Shown here in pieces: positions 62,912 to 64,000 of a DNA stretch of 64,000 nucleotides (the stretch's first letter is position 1; each line of letters starts with the position of its first letter). This stretch comes from Limanda limanda (taxonomy: Eukaryota; Chordata; Actinopteri; Pleuronectiformes; Pleuronectidae): the NCBI RefSeq assembly GCF_963576545.1, contig NC_083658.1:11214428-11278427 (forward strand), given 5' to 3'. The translations under genes and the position numbers were made by a program. The notes below the pieces were generated by a model. It had not been told where the DNA came from and ran no database searches. It was given only the letters and a program-made list of their open reading frames with translations.

Positions 62912-62942
<31 letters not shown>
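62910..62942 (+). repeat. (CA)n microsatellite
   Basis: About 16 units with one CG interruption. Confidence 0.95.
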
Positions 62943-63147
62943 AGAGCACAAGGTGGGTCATCGGTTTGTGTTTACGTTGCTCAGCTGGAACTGGGAATGC
63001 GGTAGATTAGCTCACCACATGATGTGCGTATGAAACCACACACACGCGGCCCCAGCTTGTTTAGAAGCGATAGCAGGGACTAGGCCCCAGTGCACATGGC
63101 TGAGTACAGTGGGAGCAGGGATGCAGGCCTTTGTGTCTTTGCATCGT

Positions 63148-63180
63148 TGTGTGTGTATGTGTGTGTGTGTGTGTGTGTGT
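63148..63180 (+). repeat. (TG)n microsatellite
   Basis: About 16 units with one TA interruption. Confidence 0.95.
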
Positions 63181-63632
63181 AACCCTCCCTTCGAGTATGC
63201 CGTTTCCATGCTTATTGAAGCCAGCATGTGCTTTTTTTCCGATACCACCCACCACTCATCTCACAGCCCGGGCAAATTTTTTTTCCTGACGACAACACCG
63301 CACAGGCTCTTTCATGCCCACGTTCATAAAGCATACGCACACTCGCCCCCCCCTGCCAACCGGCGTCACCACCACATGCTCCTGCGTGTGTGGTTATTCT
63401 CGGCCGGAACTCTCCGCCGACCGCAGATCGATATCCGATTTAAAAATTCAGAAAACTCCCGCCGCCTCCACAGATGATCTGTTGGACGGAAGTGAACCCG
63501 TCGCACATTGCGTGCGGGCCCCTCGCCCCCCCGACGACGCACACAGGCAAATGTGAGTCCATCCGACACGGTGAATCATGCCCAAATCCCTTTGAGCGTT
63601 TTTCTCTTTTTCTCCTTTCATCTGCTTTTCTT

Positions 63633-63667
63633 TGTGTGTGTGTGTGTGTGTGTGTGTGTGGGGGGGG
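63633..63667 (+). repeat. (TG)n plus G-run microsatellite
   Basis: About 14 TG units followed by eight G. Confidence 0.95.
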
Positions 63668-64000
63668 CAAATATGATGTGTTCAAGGGGTGAAGAGGACA
63701 CTGCTCAGGCTCTTGACACTGCATTGTCACCCACCCTGTTGCAAGTGAGCTCCAGCTCCAGTCATGTCCACACACAGTGAGCTAGGTCACACTCTTCAAT
63801 GGGAGTCACACACACACACACAGGGATTTGTGTAACAGGATACACACACTTCTTCTCGGCGTGAGCTCCAGCCTGCTGTCAGTTCGGTGAAAAGAGGCTG
63901 GAGCCCCTGGAGTTTGGCCTCTTCTCTCCCCAATTCTCCTCACCTCTCTCTCGCTCTCTCTTTCGCACACAGACTCTCAATCCTGCTCCCTCGCCGTCGC

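Larger units (their letters stand above)
59475..64000. other. Intergenic, microsatellite-rich, no recognised gene
   Basis: Six or more CA/TG tracts lie after 61400. Long frames near the right edge (63109-63780) are driven by the repeats. No gene is recognised. Confidence 0.55.

Noticed and set aside
63109..63780. Several overlapping 70-120 codon frames at the right edge
   Set aside because: Driven by TG repeats and C-rich sequence; no recognisable domain.

Overview
This is vertebrate nuclear DNA, most likely from a teleost fish. It has one large intron-containing locus, long non-coding stretches, many CA/TG microsatellites, and short decayed transposable elements of kinds common in fish genomes (hAT-type elements with 8-bp target duplications, and interspersed repeats with TTTATTTATAAAGCAC-like or TCAA-repeat ends). 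There are no bacterial operons, CRISPR arrays or rRNA genes, and I recognise no tRNA.

The only convincing protein-coding gene is slitrk6 on the + strand. Its whole coding sequence (842 codons) lies in one exon at 47276-49804, just after a clean splice acceptor ending at 47260. The protein is a type I neuronal membrane protein: a signal peptide, two LRRNT-LRR-LRRCT blocks, one membrane span, and a tail ending in the YLEVLE motif. A CpG-rich block at 34440-34958 ends in a consensus splice donor and is my candidate for promoter plus non-coding first exon, giving a 12.3-kb intron. A 27-nt block at 37075-37101 with consensus sites on both sides is a candidate untranslated microexon. The 3' UTR probably ends near 51235, after an AATAAA at 51214.

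Layout: 1-34440 is intergenic, with scattered repeats, CTCF-like motifs at about 5.5, 5.7, 7.3, 18.2, 21.2 and 25.7 kb, a dense dinucleotide-repeat patch at 17.1-18.4 kb, one complete hAT miniature element (16368-16766), and a tandem repeat next to a 63-bp-arm foldback (22085-22705). 34440-51235 is the slitrk6 locus; its intron holds a second, inverted copy of the same miniature hAT family (42807-43401), a perfect hairpin (36358-36398) and several complex stretches that look like regulatory elements. 51236-64000 is intergenic and holds two copies of a second hAT family that carries a BED zinc-finger remnant.

The most interesting structure is that second hAT pair. Copy A (55525-56317) and copy B (58622-59466) each have perfect 8-bp target duplications. 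Copy B contains, inside its own ends, the 3' half of A, A's target-site duplication and about 320 bp of A's non-transposon flank, followed by a second 3' terminus. This fits excision-gap repair templated from A. I saw no sign of a novel multi-gene system; the window reads as a neural gene in a repeat-rich gene desert.
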